Shown in pieces: positions 26,779 through 35,418 of a stretch of DNA of 64,000 bases. The DNA comes from Natrinema salaciae (GTDB taxonomy: Archaea; Halobacteriota; Halobacteria; Halobacteriales; Natrialbaceae). Numbering within the stretch: position 1 is the first letter of the stretch; each line of letters opens with the position of its first letter. The notes under the pieces were generated by a model. It was not told where the DNA came from. It searched no databases and was given only the letters and a program-made list of their open reading frames with translations. The stretch is from the NCBI RefSeq assembly GCF_900110865.1, contig NZ_FOFD01000004.1, forward strand, positions 248,001 to 312,000, given 5' to 3'. A program made the translations under genes and the position numbers.

Positions 26779-29439
26779 CTACTCGAGGACGACGACCGCC
26801 GATTCGGTCTCGATCATCTCGCCCTCGCCCGAGTAGGTTCGCTCGAGTTCGACCTCGAACAGGTCGTCCTCGAGCTCCTCGCCGGCGACCCGGAGGAGGC
26901 CGGCGTCGTCGTCGATCTCGTAGTCGCCGCTCTCGATGCCGGCGTCGATGTCGCCGACCTTCGACCCGAATTTTGGGCCGAGCGTCGAGTAGTCGAGGTC
27001 GATCGACGCCACCTCCGTCGTGATCTCCGGCGGTTCGTCGAGCACCGTGAGCGTCTGGACGTGCATCACGTTCCGGATCGCGTCGTCGAAGCCGTCGAGG
27101 GGACCGTAGACGGCCACCGACTCGAGGTCGGCGTTCAACGGCAGCTGATTTTCGCTCTTGTAGCGTCGCAGCGCCGAGATGACCTCCATGGCGGTCTCGC
27201 CGGCCTCGAGGTCGGCCTCGTGGCCCTGCGACTCGGGCCAGTCGCGGACGTGGATGCTGCTCGTCTCGAGGTCGGCGCTGGCGTCCGCGTAGACCGCCTG
27301 CCAGATCTCCTCCGTCGCGTGCGGGAGGAACGGGGCCCACAGCTCGAGGAAGGTTCGGTGGGCGGTCCGCAGCGCGTACTGCGTCGAGGGGTTGTCCTCG
27401 CGCGTCTTGGCGATCTCGAGGTAGTCGTCGCAGAACGTGTTCCAGAAGAACGTTCGCAGGCGGTCGCGGGCCTTCGCGAACTCGTAGGCCTCGAGGTGTG
27501 CCGTGAGGTCCGCGACGGCGTCGTCGAGCTCCGCGAGGAGCCAGCGGTCGATCGCCTCGAGGTCGGCGGGCTCGTCCGGGTTCCGCGGCGCGAGGCTGTC
27601 GACGAGCTTCGAGGCGTTCCAGAGCTTGCGCAGGAGCTTCTCGCCGGCGGTGAGGTCCTTCTCCTGATACGGGAAGTCGTCGCCGACGGCGGCGCTGGCG
27701 GCCCAGAACCGGACGGCGTCGACGGGGTACTCCGCGAGCACCTCGTCGGGGGCGACGATGTTGCCCCGCGATTTGGACATCTTCTCGCGGTTCTCGTCTA
27801 GGACGTGGCCGTTGATCATCGTCGCGTCGAACGGCACCTCGCCGGTGTGCTCGTAGCACTTGACGATGGTGTGGAACAGCCAGAACGAGATGATGTCGTG
27901 GCCCTGCGGGCGGAGGTCGAACGGGTAGAGCTCGGGGTTGTCCATCGCGAACGTCTCGCGCTCCGCGTCCCAGTCCCAGCCGGCGTTGATCAACGGCGTC
28001 AGCGATGACGTCGCCCACGTGTCGAAGACGTCCTCCTCCGGGACGAACTCGTCGTGGCCACACTCGGGACAGCTATCGACGGGAGGCTCGTCGCTCAGCG
28101 GATCGACCGGGAGCTCCTCGCGCTCGGCCATGATCGCGTGGTCGCAGTCCGCGCAGTACCAGACCGGGAACGGGATGCCCGAGTCGCGCTGGCGCGAGAT
28201 GAGCCAGTCCCACTCGAGGCCCTCGATCCAGTGCTGGTAGCGGGTGAACATCTTCTCGGGGTACCAGTCCATCTCTCGGCCGGCCTCGAGGTACTCCTCC
28301 TTGTGATCGAGGATCTCGACGTACCACTGCTTGGAGACGCGGAACTCGACGGGCGTGTCGCAGCGTTCGTGGACCTGGACCGCGTGGGTGATCGCCCGGC
28401 GGTCGCGCAGGGAGCCCTCGTCGTCCAGATCCTCGACGATGGCCTCGCGGGCCTCCTCGGTGGACATGCCCTCGTAGTCGCCGGCGAGGTCGGTCATCGT
28501 CGCGGACTCGTCGATGGCGACTCGCAGCGGGAGGTCGTGGGCCTGGTACCACTCGATGTCGTTCTGGTCGCCGAAGGTACAGCACATCACGACGCCGCTG
28601 CCTTTCTCCATGTCGACGCGCTCGTCCGCGATGATCGGCACCTCGTGGCCGAAGATCGGAATCCGAGCCTCCTCGCCGACGAGATCCTGGTTTTCCTCGT
28701 CGTCAGGGTGGACGAAGACCGAGACGCAGGCCGGGATCAGTTCCGGTCGCGTCGTGGAGATGACGAACTCGTCGCGGGGGGCGTCGTCCCCGACCAGTTC
28801 GAACGCGATGTCGTTGAAGTGCGAGCCGCGCTCGTCGTCTTCCATCTCGACCTGCGAGATGGCCGTCTCGCACTCGGGACACCAGATCGCGGGGGCCTTC
28901 TTGCGGTACTCGCGGCCCTTCTCGTAGAGGTCGAGGAAGGACAGCTGGGAGACGCGCTGGACGCGCGGCTCGATCGTCTTGTAGGTGTTGTTCCAGTCGA
29001 TCGAACACCCGAGTCCCTGCATCTTGCGCGTGAAGTCCGCCTCGTACTCCGCACAGACCTCGCGGCAGCGCTCCTGGAACTCGCGGCGCTCGTAGTCCTG
29101 GTGGCGGATGTCCAGTTCGGATTCGGTCAGTCGCTCGCTGGCGATCCCGTTGTCGTCGTAGCCGAACGGGAAGAGCACGTCGCCGTCGTGCATCCGCTGG
29201 AATCGCGCGGCGAAGTCCTGCAAGGTGTGCCCGTAGAGGTGGCCCATGTGCAGGCTGCCCGAGACCGTCGGCGGCGGCGTGTCGATCGAGTAGACGGTGT
29301 TGGGGTCCCGTTTCTCGTCACCCTCGTAGGCGTAGACGTCCGCGTCGATCCAGCGCTGCTGCCAGCGGGGTTCGACGGCGTCGGGGTCGTAGCCGCCCTC
29401 GAGGGTGGGCTCGGCGTCCGCTTCTGCGTCCATGCTCAT
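26779..29439 (-). CDS. valS: valyl-tRNA synthetase
   Basis: This 886-residue class I synthetase charges tRNA-Val. The signature HMGH (SGSLHMGHLYGHTLQDF) lies near residue 64 and the KMSKS loop (ENREKMSKSRGNIV) near 550. The editing (CP1) domain and zinc-like CPEC motifs (IWCPECETA, SCPECGHDEF) are seen between them, with an anticodon-binding helical domain after 630. The length is normal for archaeal ValRS. Met3 is an alternative start (MDAEADAEP). It appears monocistronic. Confidence 0.97.
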   Translation of the reverse strand: MSMDAEADAEPTLEGGYDPDAVEPRWQQRWIDADVYAYEGDEKRDPNTVYSIDTPPPTVSGSLHMGHLYGHTLQDFAARFQRMHDGDVLFPFGYDDNGIASERLTESELDIRHQDYERREFQERCREVCAEYEADFTRKMQGLGCSIDWNNTYKTIEPRVQRVSQLSFLDLYEKGREYRKKAPAIWCPECETAISQVEMEDDERGSHFNDIAFELVGDDAPRDEFVISTTRPELIPACVSVFVHPDDEENQDLVGEEARIPIFGHEVPIIADERVDMEKGSGVVMCCTFGDQNDIEWYQAHDLPLRVAIDESATMTDLAGDYEGMSTEEAREAIVEDLDDEGSLRDRRAITHAVQVHERCDTPVEFRVSKQWYVEILDHKEEYLEAGREMDWYPEKMFTRYQHWIEGLEWDWLISRQRDSGIPFPVWYCADCDHAIMAEREELPVDPLSDEPPVDSCPECGHDEFVPEEDVFDTWATSSLTPLINAGWDWDAERETFAMDNPELYPFDLRPQGHDIISFWLFHTIVKCYEHTGEVPFDATMINGHVLDENREKMSKSRGNIVAPDEVLAEYPVDAVRFWAASAAVGDDFPYQEKDLTAGEKLLRKLWNASKLVDSLAPRNPDEPADLEAIDRWLLAELDDAVADLTAHLEAYEFAKARDRLRTFFWNTFCDDYLEIAKTREDNPSTQYALRTAHRTFLELWAPFLPHATEEIWQAVYADASADLETSSIHVRDWPESQGHEADLEAGETAMEVISALRRYKSENQLPLNADLESVAVYGPLDGFDDAIRNVMHVQTLTVLDEPPEITTEVASIDLDYSTLGPKFGSKVGDIDAGIESGDYEIDDDAGLLRVAGEELEDDLFEVELERTYSGEGEMIETESAVVVLE

Positions 29440-29726
29440 GCTCTCACCGCCCGTCGCGGGCGTCGTCGGTGCGTCGTCGTCCGAAAGTGGGGTTGACTAT
29501 CGTCCATAGAGCGGTCGTTGCTCGGTGAATGCCGGTCGGCGACAATACATCCGTCGAAACGGGGTGGGAATCGGGGGCTATAGAGCCCCTACGAAAACGG
29601 TGCCACGCGGACCGTCGAACCGATCGGGCGCGACCGCGACGGTGTCTGGCATATCCATCACTTGGGCCGGCAACCGTGATAGCAGTTTCGTCGTCGTGCC
29701 GGCGGCGGTAGCGACACCGACCGTGA

Positions 29727-30545
29727 TTAGCGCTCTCGGTTGCGCTCGAACCATCCGACCGCGAAATCCACGAGTCGCCGCTGTGGGAAGCGTTTGGCGT
29801 CACCGACGCCGACGGTACCCGTCTCGACGGCGTCGGGGTGTTCGCTCTCGAACGCCTCGCCGCAGCGCGGGAAGTCGTCGTCGGTGTAATCGATGTCCTC
29901 CCAGCGGACCCACTCGCGTTCGCCGTCGACGAGCACTGCGCCGGCGTGCGCTTCCGTGGCGAAATCGAGGTCGGCGCGGTACTCGGCGAGGTGAAGGGAG
30001 GTGTTCGTCGCGTGGGTCGTCCCCAGGAACAGTACGTCGCCGCCGAGATCGTAGAGACGGGCCAGCGGCGACTCCTCCCCGAGCGAATAGTCGAGCGAAT
30101 GGCCCTCGGTGACGAACCGGGCGTCAGCACCCCACGCCGCGAACGAAACCTGCGGGTGGTCGCTCCGGCGAACGCCCGGACAGGAGCGGAAGCACTCGGC
30201 GATCGCGCCCATCCCCTGGGTCGGCGTGACGGCCGGCCGGTACGGCGGCGTCTGTTCACGGATCGTCTCGTACCACGATTCGGGGACCGGTGGGTTCCCC
30301 ATGTTGGAGGGGTCCCTATTTCCGGGCGAGTGCGTCGGCATCACGAGCGTTCCGTCCGCCCCGACGACGCGCTGGAGCGCGTCTACGACGGCCGGTGCGC
30401 CGCCACAGACCCAGCCGAGCGCGGAGAGCGACCCGTGGACGAGCACCGTCCCCCCGGCCTCGAGACCGAGAGCGCGCAGATCGCTCGCCATCGAATCGAC
30501 CGTGACCGGGTCCGAGGATCGGTCCTCGGGAAGCGTGTCACTCAT
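29727..30545 (-). CDS. aminoglycoside N(3)-acetyltransferase-like (AAC(3)) protein
   Basis: This 272-residue protein follows the AAC(3)/YokD pattern: VLVHGSLSALGWVCGGAPAV, GTLVMPTHSPGNRDPS, MGAIAECFRSCPGVRRSDHP, SFAAWGADA and the catalytic-region GTTHATNTSLHLAEYRA. Members transfer acetyl from acetyl-CoA to an amine. In archaea the antibiotic-resistance role is doubtful, because haloarchaea are naturally insensitive to most aminoglycosides, so the natural substrate may be a small amine or sugar amine. The gene stands alone. Confidence 0.88.
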   Translation of the reverse strand: MSDTLPEDRSSDPVTVDSMASDLRALGLEAGGTVLVHGSLSALGWVCGGAPAVVDALQRVVGADGTLVMPTHSPGNRDPSNMGNPPVPESWYETIREQTPPYRPAVTPTQGMGAIAECFRSCPGVRRSDHPQVSFAAWGADARFVTEGHSLDYSLGEESPLARLYDLGGDVLFLGTTHATNTSLHLAEYRADLDFATEAHAGAVLVDGEREWVRWEDIDYTDDDFPRCGEAFESEHPDAVETGTVGVGDAKRFPQRRLVDFAVGWFERNRER

Positions 30546-30650
30546 ACGTCGATATCCCAGAGGCCAGTCATAAATGTTGGTCGCGGGCGTGAGAGTACGC
30601 TCCGCTACACAGTACGGACCCGTGAACGGTCTTCGGTACCGACGAGGTCA

Positions 30651-30719
30651 CGCCGGTTCGTCCGCGTCCGTCCCGCCGGTTCGTCCGCGTCCGTCCCGCC
30701 GGTTCGTCCGCGTGTGTCC
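30651..30719. repeat. 23-bp tandem repeat, three copies
   Basis: CGCCGGTTCGTCCGCGTCCG plus TCC is repeated perfectly at 30651 and 30674, and once more at 30697 with a two-base change. The repeat lies in the non-coding gap between the AAC(3) gene and the regulator gene at 30761, just past the regulator's stop codon. It could be a slippage product or a protein-binding array. It is too short and spacer-free for a CRISPR array. Confidence 0.8.
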
Positions 30720-30760
30720 GCACCCGACCCGTCCGAGACCCGCCAGAGCGGCGGCCGGAT

Positions 30761-31066
30761 TCACCCCTCGTTCCCGTCTCCGTTTCCGCTGTCGGCCTCG
30801 AGAGACGCGTCCGAACCGGCTTCGCCCGTGTCGAGTTCACCGTCGAGATACGCTTCTCCTCGCTCGGTGATCACGTAGACGCCGTTTCCGAGATGCGTGA
30901 GTAACCCGTGCTCCGCGAGTGTCCGGAGTCGGCGGGAGACGTGGGACTTCGAAACCCGAACGTAGCCGCTCTCCGCGAGTTGCTTCGGCGACCCGGAGTC
31001 CTCCTTCCGGATGTACTCGAGAATTCGATCGTCCCAGATCGTCATCCAACTCCCTGATTTTCGCAT
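30761..31066 (-). CDS. winged-helix DNA-binding protein (PhiH1 repressor-like)
   Basis: This 101-residue regulator starts MRKSGSWMTIWDDRILEYI, an opening I remember from many haloarchaeal homologues; this favours 31066 over the internal Met at 31045. A winged helix-turn-helix follows: SPKQLAESGYVRVSKSHVSR, then RLRTLAEHGLLTHLGNGVYV and ITERGEAYLDGE. The C-terminus is acidic. It should be a small DNA-binding regulator; targets are unknown. A long inverted repeat at 31110-31155 upstream may be its operator. Confidence 0.85.
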   Translation of the reverse strand: MRKSGSWMTIWDDRILEYIRKEDSGSPKQLAESGYVRVSKSHVSRRLRTLAEHGLLTHLGNGVYVITERGEAYLDGELDTGEAGSDASLEADSGNGDGNEG

Positions 31067-31109
31067 TCGGGTCCCCTGTACACCGTTTGATACCCTATTT
31101 GCCGCGTAT

Positions 31110-31155
31110 AATGCCCCACAGACACGCCATCACATTTATGCAATTACAGGGCATT
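31110..31155. promoter_or_regulatory. bipartite inverted repeat upstream of the winged-helix gene
   Basis: AATGCCC (31110-31116) and GGGCATT (31149-31155) are exact inverted 7-mers with a 32-base spacer. They overlap a minus-strand TATA-like ATTATAC near 31105-31112. This suits a dimeric regulator binding two half-sites around the divergent promoter, but two 7-mers in AT-rich DNA could be chance. Confidence 0.35.
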
Positions 31156-31259
31156 TGGGTTTCACGTGGAGCCGCGGATTCGGACGTAGACGACCCTCGT
31201 CGGCGAGTGAGAACGGGCGGCGCTGTGACGCTGCCCGGAACGTGGCTCCGTGATCCAGG

Positions 31260-31394
31260 ATGAATCTCGGACGTTCCGTGGGGCGGACACCCCACGCACG
31301 GCAAGAGGAATCGCCGACAAATAGCTCCGGGGATCGCCAGTCCCACGCCGCTCGAGCAAGCGGCCGCGATACGACGGGAGGTGCACCGGCGTGA
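31260..31394 (+). CDS. possible small basic protein heading the PadR-like module
   Basis: A 44-codon frame begins ATG at 31260 (MNLGRSVGRTPHARQEES) and ends with a TGA that overlaps the GTG start of the next gene (GTGA), the usual sign of translational coupling. The product would be hydrophilic, Gly/Ser/Arg-rich and disordered. No family is recognised. It may only be a leader peptide or a chance frame; the neat overlap is the main support. Confidence 0.35.
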   Translation: MNLGRSVGRTPHARQEESPTNSSGDRQSHAARASGRDTTGGAPA

Positions 31395-31780
31395 CAGCGC
31401 CGGACGACCGATCCGCCGCGTCGTGGGTCGATCTCAGCGCCTTCCAGCGCGACTGTCTCGAGGTCGTCGCCCGCCGCGAGCGCGACGACGACCCCTGTGA
31501 CGAGCGCGGAATCCTGCGGGCCTTCGAGCGGTCGCCTCGCAGCGTCACCCGCGCCCGACTCGATCCGACGCTGCACGTGCTCGTAGATCACGGCCTCCTC
31601 GAGAAGCGGCGACTCGAGGCTCTCAGATACGAGTACCCGCTCACCGACGACGGCCGCGCCCTCCTGTCCCGACGCGTCGACCGCCTCGCGGACGCCTGTG
31701 GACTGGAACTGCCCGCGAGCGGCACCACCGACGACGCCCCGGCCGCTCGAGACCGGGAGGGCGAACGCGAACGCACATGA
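31391..31780 (+). CDS. PadR-like winged-helix transcriptional regulator
   Basis: This 129-residue protein starts at GTG 31391, preceded by GGGAGGTGC, a good ribosome-binding site for an internal gene. The domain reads DLSAFQRDCLEVVARRERDD, then LRAFERSPRSVTRARLDPTL, HVLVDHGLLEKRRLEALRYE and YPLTDDGRALLSRRV. This is the PadR-type pattern common in haloarchaeal viruses and plasmids. It overlaps the preceding small frame by GTGA and the next zinc-finger gene by ATGA. The operon is probably a small mobile-type regulatory module. Confidence 0.8.
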   Translation: MTAPDDRSAASWVDLSAFQRDCLEVVARRERDDDPCDERGILRAFERSPRSVTRARLDPTLHVLVDHGLLEKRRLEALRYEYPLTDDGRALLSRRVDRLADACGLELPASGTTDDAPAARDREGERERT

Positions 31781-31917
31781 CGGCGGCTCGAGACGAGGAG
31801 CCCGAGCGGTGTCCCGAGTGCGGGACGACCATCGGCGAACGCGATCCGCTGATCGGGTGGTGGCTGTGCGACGACTGCGAACTCGCGATCACCGACGACG
31901 GGACGGTGGTGACGTAA
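31777..31917 (+). CDS. small zinc-finger protein
   Basis: This 46-residue protein (MTAARDEEPERCPECG) has two CxxC pairs, CPEC and CDDC, 19 residues apart, which should bind one zinc ion. Its ATG overlaps the stop of the PadR-like gene (ATGA). Small CPxCG-type zinc-finger proteins are abundant in haloarchaea and are often linked to regulation. It ends TAA at 31917. Confidence 0.75.
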   Translation: MTAARDEEPERCPECGTTIGERDPLIGWWLCDDCELAITDDGTVVT

Positions 31918-31986
31918 TGCGGCGGACTCGCACGCCGCTCGAGCGGTCGCCGACCGCCGACTCGTCGTCGGGCCGCCGATTCGTCC

Positions 31987-32685
31987 TCAGGCCTCGTCAC
32001 CGCCGCCGTCGGAATCGGTTCGCTCGGCGGTCGCTCCCTCGTCGTCGGACGCCGCGAGCCGAATCACCGCTCTCGAGTCGGTCACGTGGGTCAGTTCGCC
32101 CTCGAGATACGTCGCCAGCCGCTCGAGGAACTCGTCCCCCGGATTCGCTTCGTCCGACCTGACGAGCGGAATGCGATCCAGCGCGGTCGGGTCGAACTCG
32201 CCCTGCATGACGAGGGAGAACAGCTCCCGCGGGGTGACCGGATCGCCGGCCTCGAGCCGCGAGACAGTCTCCGAGAGCGACGATCCGACGGTCGTCTCGA
32301 CGTCGAAGGTGATGTCCACGGCGACGGTCGCGTTCTCGTCGGTGGCCGCGAGGTACTCCTCGGAGCTCCGGACGGCCGGCTCGAGGACCTCCTCGAAGTC
32401 GACGCCGTGGCTCTCGAGGCCCAGATAGGTGAACGCGATCATCGCCCGGAGTCCGTCGAGGAACGCCTCGTCGGTCGCCGTTCGTCCGAAGAGCTGCCGT
32501 CGGTCCTTCTCGGGGAGGGTGTGCAAGAGCAGGTCGAAGTCGAGCACGCCGGCGCGGATTCGGCGGCGGATCCGCGCCTCCGCGTTCCGTTTCGACTGCT
32601 CGTGACTCATCTCGCGCTCGCCGAGCAGGTAGGCGCGGTCGGCGGGGCTGAGCACGCCGCGTTCGCGGTCGGTGTCCGTGTTCAT
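31987..32685 (-). CDS. conserved-type haloarchaeal protein of unknown function
   Basis: This 232-residue acidic soluble protein starts MNTDTDRERGVLSPADRAYL, followed by LGEREMSHEQSKRNAEARIR, a basic helix. This opening recurs in haloarchaeal hypothetical proteins, several of which I recall near regulators or mobile elements. The rest is helical with no catalytic motif. The start at 32685 fits an AT-rich sequence just upstream (TTATACGACACC on the plus strand at 32700). It is convergent with the PadR-like module. Confidence 0.75.
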   Translation of the reverse strand: MNTDTDRERGVLSPADRAYLLGEREMSHEQSKRNAEARIRRRIRAGVLDFDLLLHTLPEKDRRQLFGRTATDEAFLDGLRAMIAFTYLGLESHGVDFEEVLEPAVRSSEEYLAATDENATVAVDITFDVETTVGSSLSETVSRLEAGDPVTPRELFSLVMQGEFDPTALDRIPLVRSDEANPGDEFLERLATYLEGELTHVTDSRAVIRLAASDDEGATAERTDSDGGGDEA

Positions 32686-32778
32686 AATCGGAAATGGATT
32701 ATACGACACCGGTTTCCATCCGAAACGCTATGAAGACCCCGATCCGATGATCGGACAGTGATCGAGAGTGAGTGACGG

Positions 32779-35397
32779 ATGAGCGGCTCGCTGGCAGCGA
32801 AGTACGCGGACGCGATCGTCTCGCACAGCCGACTCGTCGTCGTCCTCGTCCTGCTGCTGACCGGCGTCGTCGCCGCGGGCGCGGCGATCGGCGAGCCCGA
32901 AGACGGCGAAATCGGCCAGTTCGAGACCGACTCCGCGGAGACCGAGGCGCTCGAGGAGATCGAGGCCACGTACGGGACGGACGACGCGGTCGTGTCGCAG
33001 GTGGTCGTCCGCGACGAGGGCGGCGACGTGCTCACGCGCGACTCGCTGCTCAAGTCGCTCTACTTGCAACGCGAGATCCGCGAGGACGACGCGCTGAACG
33101 CGACGCTCGAGGATCGGGGATTCGTCGGCCTCGAGAACGTCGTCGCGACGGCGGCCGTCTACGAAGACCGGGCGGCCGACGGCCGGCCGGCCGGCGAGCC
33201 GACCCTCGACGAGGGGATCGCGGCCCTCGAGTCCCGCTCGGACGCGGAAGTCGAGGCCCTGCTCGCGGACGTGCTCGATCCGGACGCGAACGGCGACCGA
33301 CGGGCCGGACAGCGCGGCGGGGGAGAGACGGCGGACCCGTACGAGTTCCTCCCCACCGACTACGAGCGGGGCTCGACGGATGCCGACGCGCGCATCACGT
33401 TCCTCTTTCAGGCCGACGAGAGCGGGCCGGACGACGAGCCACAGGCCGCGTACGACGCCCAGGTCGAGATCGCGGACCGCGTCGACGAGCGGTTCGACGA
33501 CGCGTTCGTCTTCGGCCAGGGAGTCACGGACGAGGCGTCGGCCAACGCGGTCGGCGACAGCTTCGCGATCATCACGCCGGTCGCACTCGTGCTCGTGCTC
33601 GTCGTCCTCGGCGTCACCTACCGCGACGTCGTCGACGTGCTCCTCGGACTCGTCGGTATCGCGGTCGTGATGGCCTGGCTCGCGGGGATCCTCGGCTGGC
33701 TCGAGATTCCGACGAGCCAGCTCCTCATCGCCGTCCCGTTTCTCCTGATCGGGCTGGGGATCGACTACTCGCTGCACGTCGTGATGCGCTACCGCGAGGC
33801 GAGGGCGGGACCGGACGAGGAAGCGGGATCGGTCGAGGACGAGGCGAAACGCGCGACCGAATACGCCGACGGCGGGTCGCGAGGACCGCGGGGCGGGATG
33901 CGTCTCGGACTCGCGGGCGTCGTGCTCGCGCTCGGGGCGGCGACGGTCTCGACGGCCGTCGGGTTCCTCTCGAACGTCGTCAGCCCGCTCCCGGCGATTC
34001 GGGACTTCGCCGTGCTGAGCGCCGGCGGAATCCTGGCGACGTTCGTCGCCTTCGCGGTCCTCGTGCCGGCGCTCAAGGTCGAACTCGACGACCTCCTCGA
34101 GCGCCGATTCGGTCGCGACCGGGCGCTGCCGCCGTTCGGAACGGGAGCGGGACTCGTCAATCGCGGCCTGTCGAGGATGGTCGGGGCGGTCCGGCGGGCA
34201 CCGATCGCGATCGTCCTCGTCGCTTTCCTCCTCGCCGTCGGCGGGGCCTACGGCGCGACCGGCATCGACACGGAGTTCAATCAGGCGGACTTCCTCCCCG
34301 AGGACGCGCCGGCGTGGGCCAAATCCTTGCCCGGCCCGCTCGCACCCGACACGTACACGATCAGCGACGACGCCGCCTACCTCGGCGAGAACTTCGCCGA
34401 GCGCGGCGAGGGAAGTCGGACGCAGGTCCTGATACGCGAGAACGTGACCGATCCCGACGCGCTCACGGCCGTCGACGACGCGAGCGCTGCGGTCGACGAC
34501 GACGGCACGATCGTCGTCAGGTCGAACGGCGAGGCCGCGATCGAGGGGCCGCCGTCGGTCATCCGCGAGCTCGCGGCCGAGAACGAGACCGTCGCCGCCG
34601 CCCTCGAGGCGCGAGACACGGACGGTGACGGGCTCCCGGACGAGGACGTCGCCGGCTTCTACGACGTGCTGTTCGACGTCGACCCGGACCGCGCGAGTGA
34701 CGTGCTCTATCGGACGGACGACGGCGCGTACGAGTCCGCGCGGCTCCTCGTGAGCGTTCAGGGCGACGCCGCGGCGCAGACGGTCGCGGACGACACGCGA
34801 GCGCTGGCGGCCGAGATCGACGCGAACGGTCCCGTCACGGCGGTCGCGACCGGCGGTCCCGTCACGACGGCGGTGATACAGGACGCCCTGCTCGAGACGC
34901 TCGTCCAGGCGTTCGCGGTCACGCTGGTGGTGATCTTCGGCTTCCTGACGCTGCTGTACTGGGTCCGCCACGGGACGCTCTCGCTCGGTGCGGTCACGCT
35001 CGCGCCCGTCGTGGCCGCGCTCGCGTGGCTACTGGGGACGATGGCTGTGCTGGATCTGCCGTTCAACAGCGAAACGGCCGTCATCACCAGTCTCGCGATC
35101 GGGCTGGGCGTGGACTACAGTATCCACGTGGGAGAGCGGTTCGTCGCGGAACGCGACGAGCGAGAGTCGCTCGACGACGCGCTCGCGGCGACGATCACCG
35201 GAACCGGCGGGGCGCTGCTCGGCAGCGCGGCGACGACGGCGGCCGGCTTCGGCGTCCTCGCGCTGGCGCTGTCGCCGCCGCTCCAGCGGTTCGGCCTGGT
35301 GACGGGGCTGAGCATCGTCTTCGCGTTCGTCGCCTGTCTCACCGTCCTGCCCTGTCTGCTCGTGCTCCGGGAACGGCTGCTCGCTGGCGCGTCGTGA
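32779..35397 (+). CDS. RND/MMPL superfamily exporter
   Basis: This 872-residue protein is built from two repeats, each with one N-terminal membrane helix, a large extracellular loop and a bundle of five helices, giving 12 predicted membrane segments. The first bundle starts near residue 255 (AIITPVALVLVLVVLGVTYR) and includes LLIGLGIDYSLHVVMRYREA. The second starts near 705 and includes SLAIGLGVDYSIHVGERFVA. The GxDYxxH motif is typical of the archaeal MMPL branch and carries the proton-relay Asp. The substrate is unknown, perhaps lipids or hydrophobic compounds. Confidence 0.93.
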   Translation: MSGSLAAKYADAIVSHSRLVVVLVLLLTGVVAAGAAIGEPEDGEIGQFETDSAETEALEEIEATYGTDDAVVSQVVVRDEGGDVLTRDSLLKSLYLQREIREDDALNATLEDRGFVGLENVVATAAVYEDRAADGRPAGEPTLDEGIAALESRSDAEVEALLADVLDPDANGDRRAGQRGGGETADPYEFLPTDYERGSTDADARITFLFQADESGPDDEPQAAYDAQVEIADRVDERFDDAFVFGQGVTDEASANAVGDSFAIITPVALVLVLVVLGVTYRDVVDVLLGLVGIAVVMAWLAGILGWLEIPTSQLLIAVPFLLIGLGIDYSLHVVMRYREARAGPDEEAGSVEDEAKRATEYADGGSRGPRGGMRLGLAGVVLALGAATVSTAVGFLSNVVSPLPAIRDFAVLSAGGILATFVAFAVLVPALKVELDDLLERRFGRDRALPPFGTGAGLVNRGLSRMVGAVRRAPIAIVLVAFLLAVGGAYGATGIDTEFNQADFLPEDAPAWAKSLPGPLAPDTYTISDDAAYLGENFAERGEGSRTQVLIRENVTDPDALTAVDDASAAVDDDGTIVVRSNGEAAIEGPPSVIRELAAENETVAAALEARDTDGDGLPDEDVAGFYDVLFDVDPDRASDVLYRTDDGAYESARLLVSVQGDAAAQTVADDTRALAAEIDANGPVTAVATGGPVTTAVIQDALLETLVQAFAVTLVVIFGFLTLLYWVRHGTLSLGAVTLAPVVAALAWLLGTMAVLDLPFNSETAVITSLAIGLGVDYSIHVGERFVAERDERESLDDALAATITGTGGALLGSAATTAAGFGVLALALSPPLQRFGLVTGLSIVFAFVACLTVLPCLLVLRERLLAGAS

Positions 35398-35418
35398 CCG
35401 AGCGCGGGAACCCGACCG

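Noticed and set aside
28054-29496. Long open frame antisense to valS
   Set aside because: Shadow of the real gene caused by GC-rich codons.
29727-30545. Calling the AAC(3)-like gene an antibiotic resistance gene
   Set aside because: Family membership is clear, but haloarchaea are naturally insensitive to most aminoglycosides, so the specific function is not supported.
30651-30719. Possible CRISPR repeats
   Set aside because: The 23-bp units abut without spacers, there are only three, and no cas genes are near.
31917-32162. Open frame starting with TAATG after the zinc-finger gene
   Set aside because: Arg-rich shadow antisense to the C-terminus of the gene at 31987-32685.
32728-34971. Long open frame antisense to the RND exporter
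   Set aside because: Shadow; Arg/Asp-rich and without any domain.
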